Source: Akkermansia sp. (lineage in GTDB: Bacteria; Verrucomicrobiota; Verrucomicrobiia; Verrucomicrobiales; Akkermansiaceae). Taken from it: a DNA stretch of 42,040 nt. The stretch covers positions 1 through 42,040 of the forward strand of contig JAFQEF010000074.1 in NCBI GenBank assembly GCA_017399165.1, in the 5' to 3' direction. The notes under the pieces were generated by a model that worked only from the letters and a program-made list of their open reading frames with translations, was not told where the DNA came from and made no database searches. Each line of letters begins with the position of its first letter. Position 1 is the stretch's first letter. Shown here piece by piece: positions 41,783 through 42,040 of the stretch. The position numbers and the translations under genes are program-made.

Positions 41783-42040
41783 TAAAAATATATCGTACCC
41801 GCGGGCGAATGCCCGCCGAATTTGATAGCCCCCTTGTGGGGCGAAATAACATAGGCAGGTGGGCAAGCGTGCACGCAGTGCGCGCGCGACCCCTGCTGAC
41901 CATCAAAAAAAACAATATAAAGCCCGACGAGCAATGCGAGGAGGCCGACACAATCCCCCCACGAGGGGTATTAACCCCGAGCCACGCTCCACTCCGGGCT
42001 TACGCCCTGCGCTATACCCATCTGTCGGGGGGGGGGGGGG
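41783..42040. repeat. Repeat-rich right edge ending in poly-G
   Basis: No gene. About 41762-41866 is an inverted relative of 93-195 (shared words cgcccgcgggta, ttcggcg/cattcgcc, cgaaataacataggcagg). Positions 42002-42028 match 1-27 at 25 of 27 bases. The last 14 bases (42027-42040) are all G and probably not real sequence. Confidence 0.7.

Overview
The window looks like a contig from a Verrucomicrobiota-type bacterium, probably an Akkermansia-like gut lineage, assembled from a metagenome. The placement is an inference from gene content: a Bacteroidota/Akkermansia-style sdhCAB operon with one b558-type membrane subunit, a giant bacterial alpha-2-macroglobulin, several secreted ankyrin proteins, amidases with a stalk-like N-terminal domain, and promoters placed so close to start codons that many mRNAs should be leaderless. 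No rRNA or tRNA was seen. Both ends lie in a dispersed repeat family, and the right end finishes in 14 G, as expected where an assembly stopped in a repeat.

Layout. 1-310: repeat. 0.34-7.9 kb (minus): frameshifted ankyrin lipoprotein behind a 2046-residue alpha-2-macroglobulin that has lost its thioester residues. 8.1-13.6 kb (plus): AT-rich defence island. A 639-bp module with a small membrane protein occurs twice as a direct repeat, once before an AbiEi/AbiEii type IV toxin-antitoxin pair with a third gene, and once before a Fic protein with its own operator-like sites. 13.8-17.1 kb: aconitase and a flavin reductase-like protein. 17.1-17.7 kb: a 438-bp palindromic element with 25-bp terminal inverted repeats. 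17.7-18.7 kb: secreted ankyrin protein. 19-21.2 kb: two paralogous cell-wall amidases, the second lacking the catalytic Glu. 21.3-21.6 kb: a short transcription unit encoding a 33-residue secreted peptide. 21.6-22.2 kb: two HTH reading frames separated by one in-frame amber codon. 22.4-23.8 kb: LolA-like protein and a membrane-anchored TPR-like protein.

24-29.7 kb is an AT-rich surface-glycan region: a phosphoethanolamine transferase cut off at the start of its catalytic domain, a GT4 glycosyltransferase, a small-molecule kinase, a nucleotidyltransferase/P-loop kinase fusion and a GT2 enzyme. 29.8-33.3 kb: sdhCAB (minus), ending in a strong terminator. 33.4-35.0 kb: YhaM-like HD nuclease overlapping a LysE-type exporter. 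35.3-37.4 kb (minus): three tandem paralogous lipoproteins. Divergent from these, 37.5-41.6 kb (plus) encodes a secreted ankyrin protein, a membrane-anchored VWA protein and an FHA-(YEQP repeats)-DUF4384 protein. This last locus is the best candidate for an undescribed envelope system. The right edge carries an array of five unrelated hairpins with a constant linker.

Aconitase and SdhCAB supply central metabolism (TCA cycle or fumarate respiration). Most other genes act in or on the envelope: A2M, amidases, LolA-like protein, glycan enzymes, lipoproteins and the VWA/FHA module. The 8-13.6 kb segment is an accessory toxin island.
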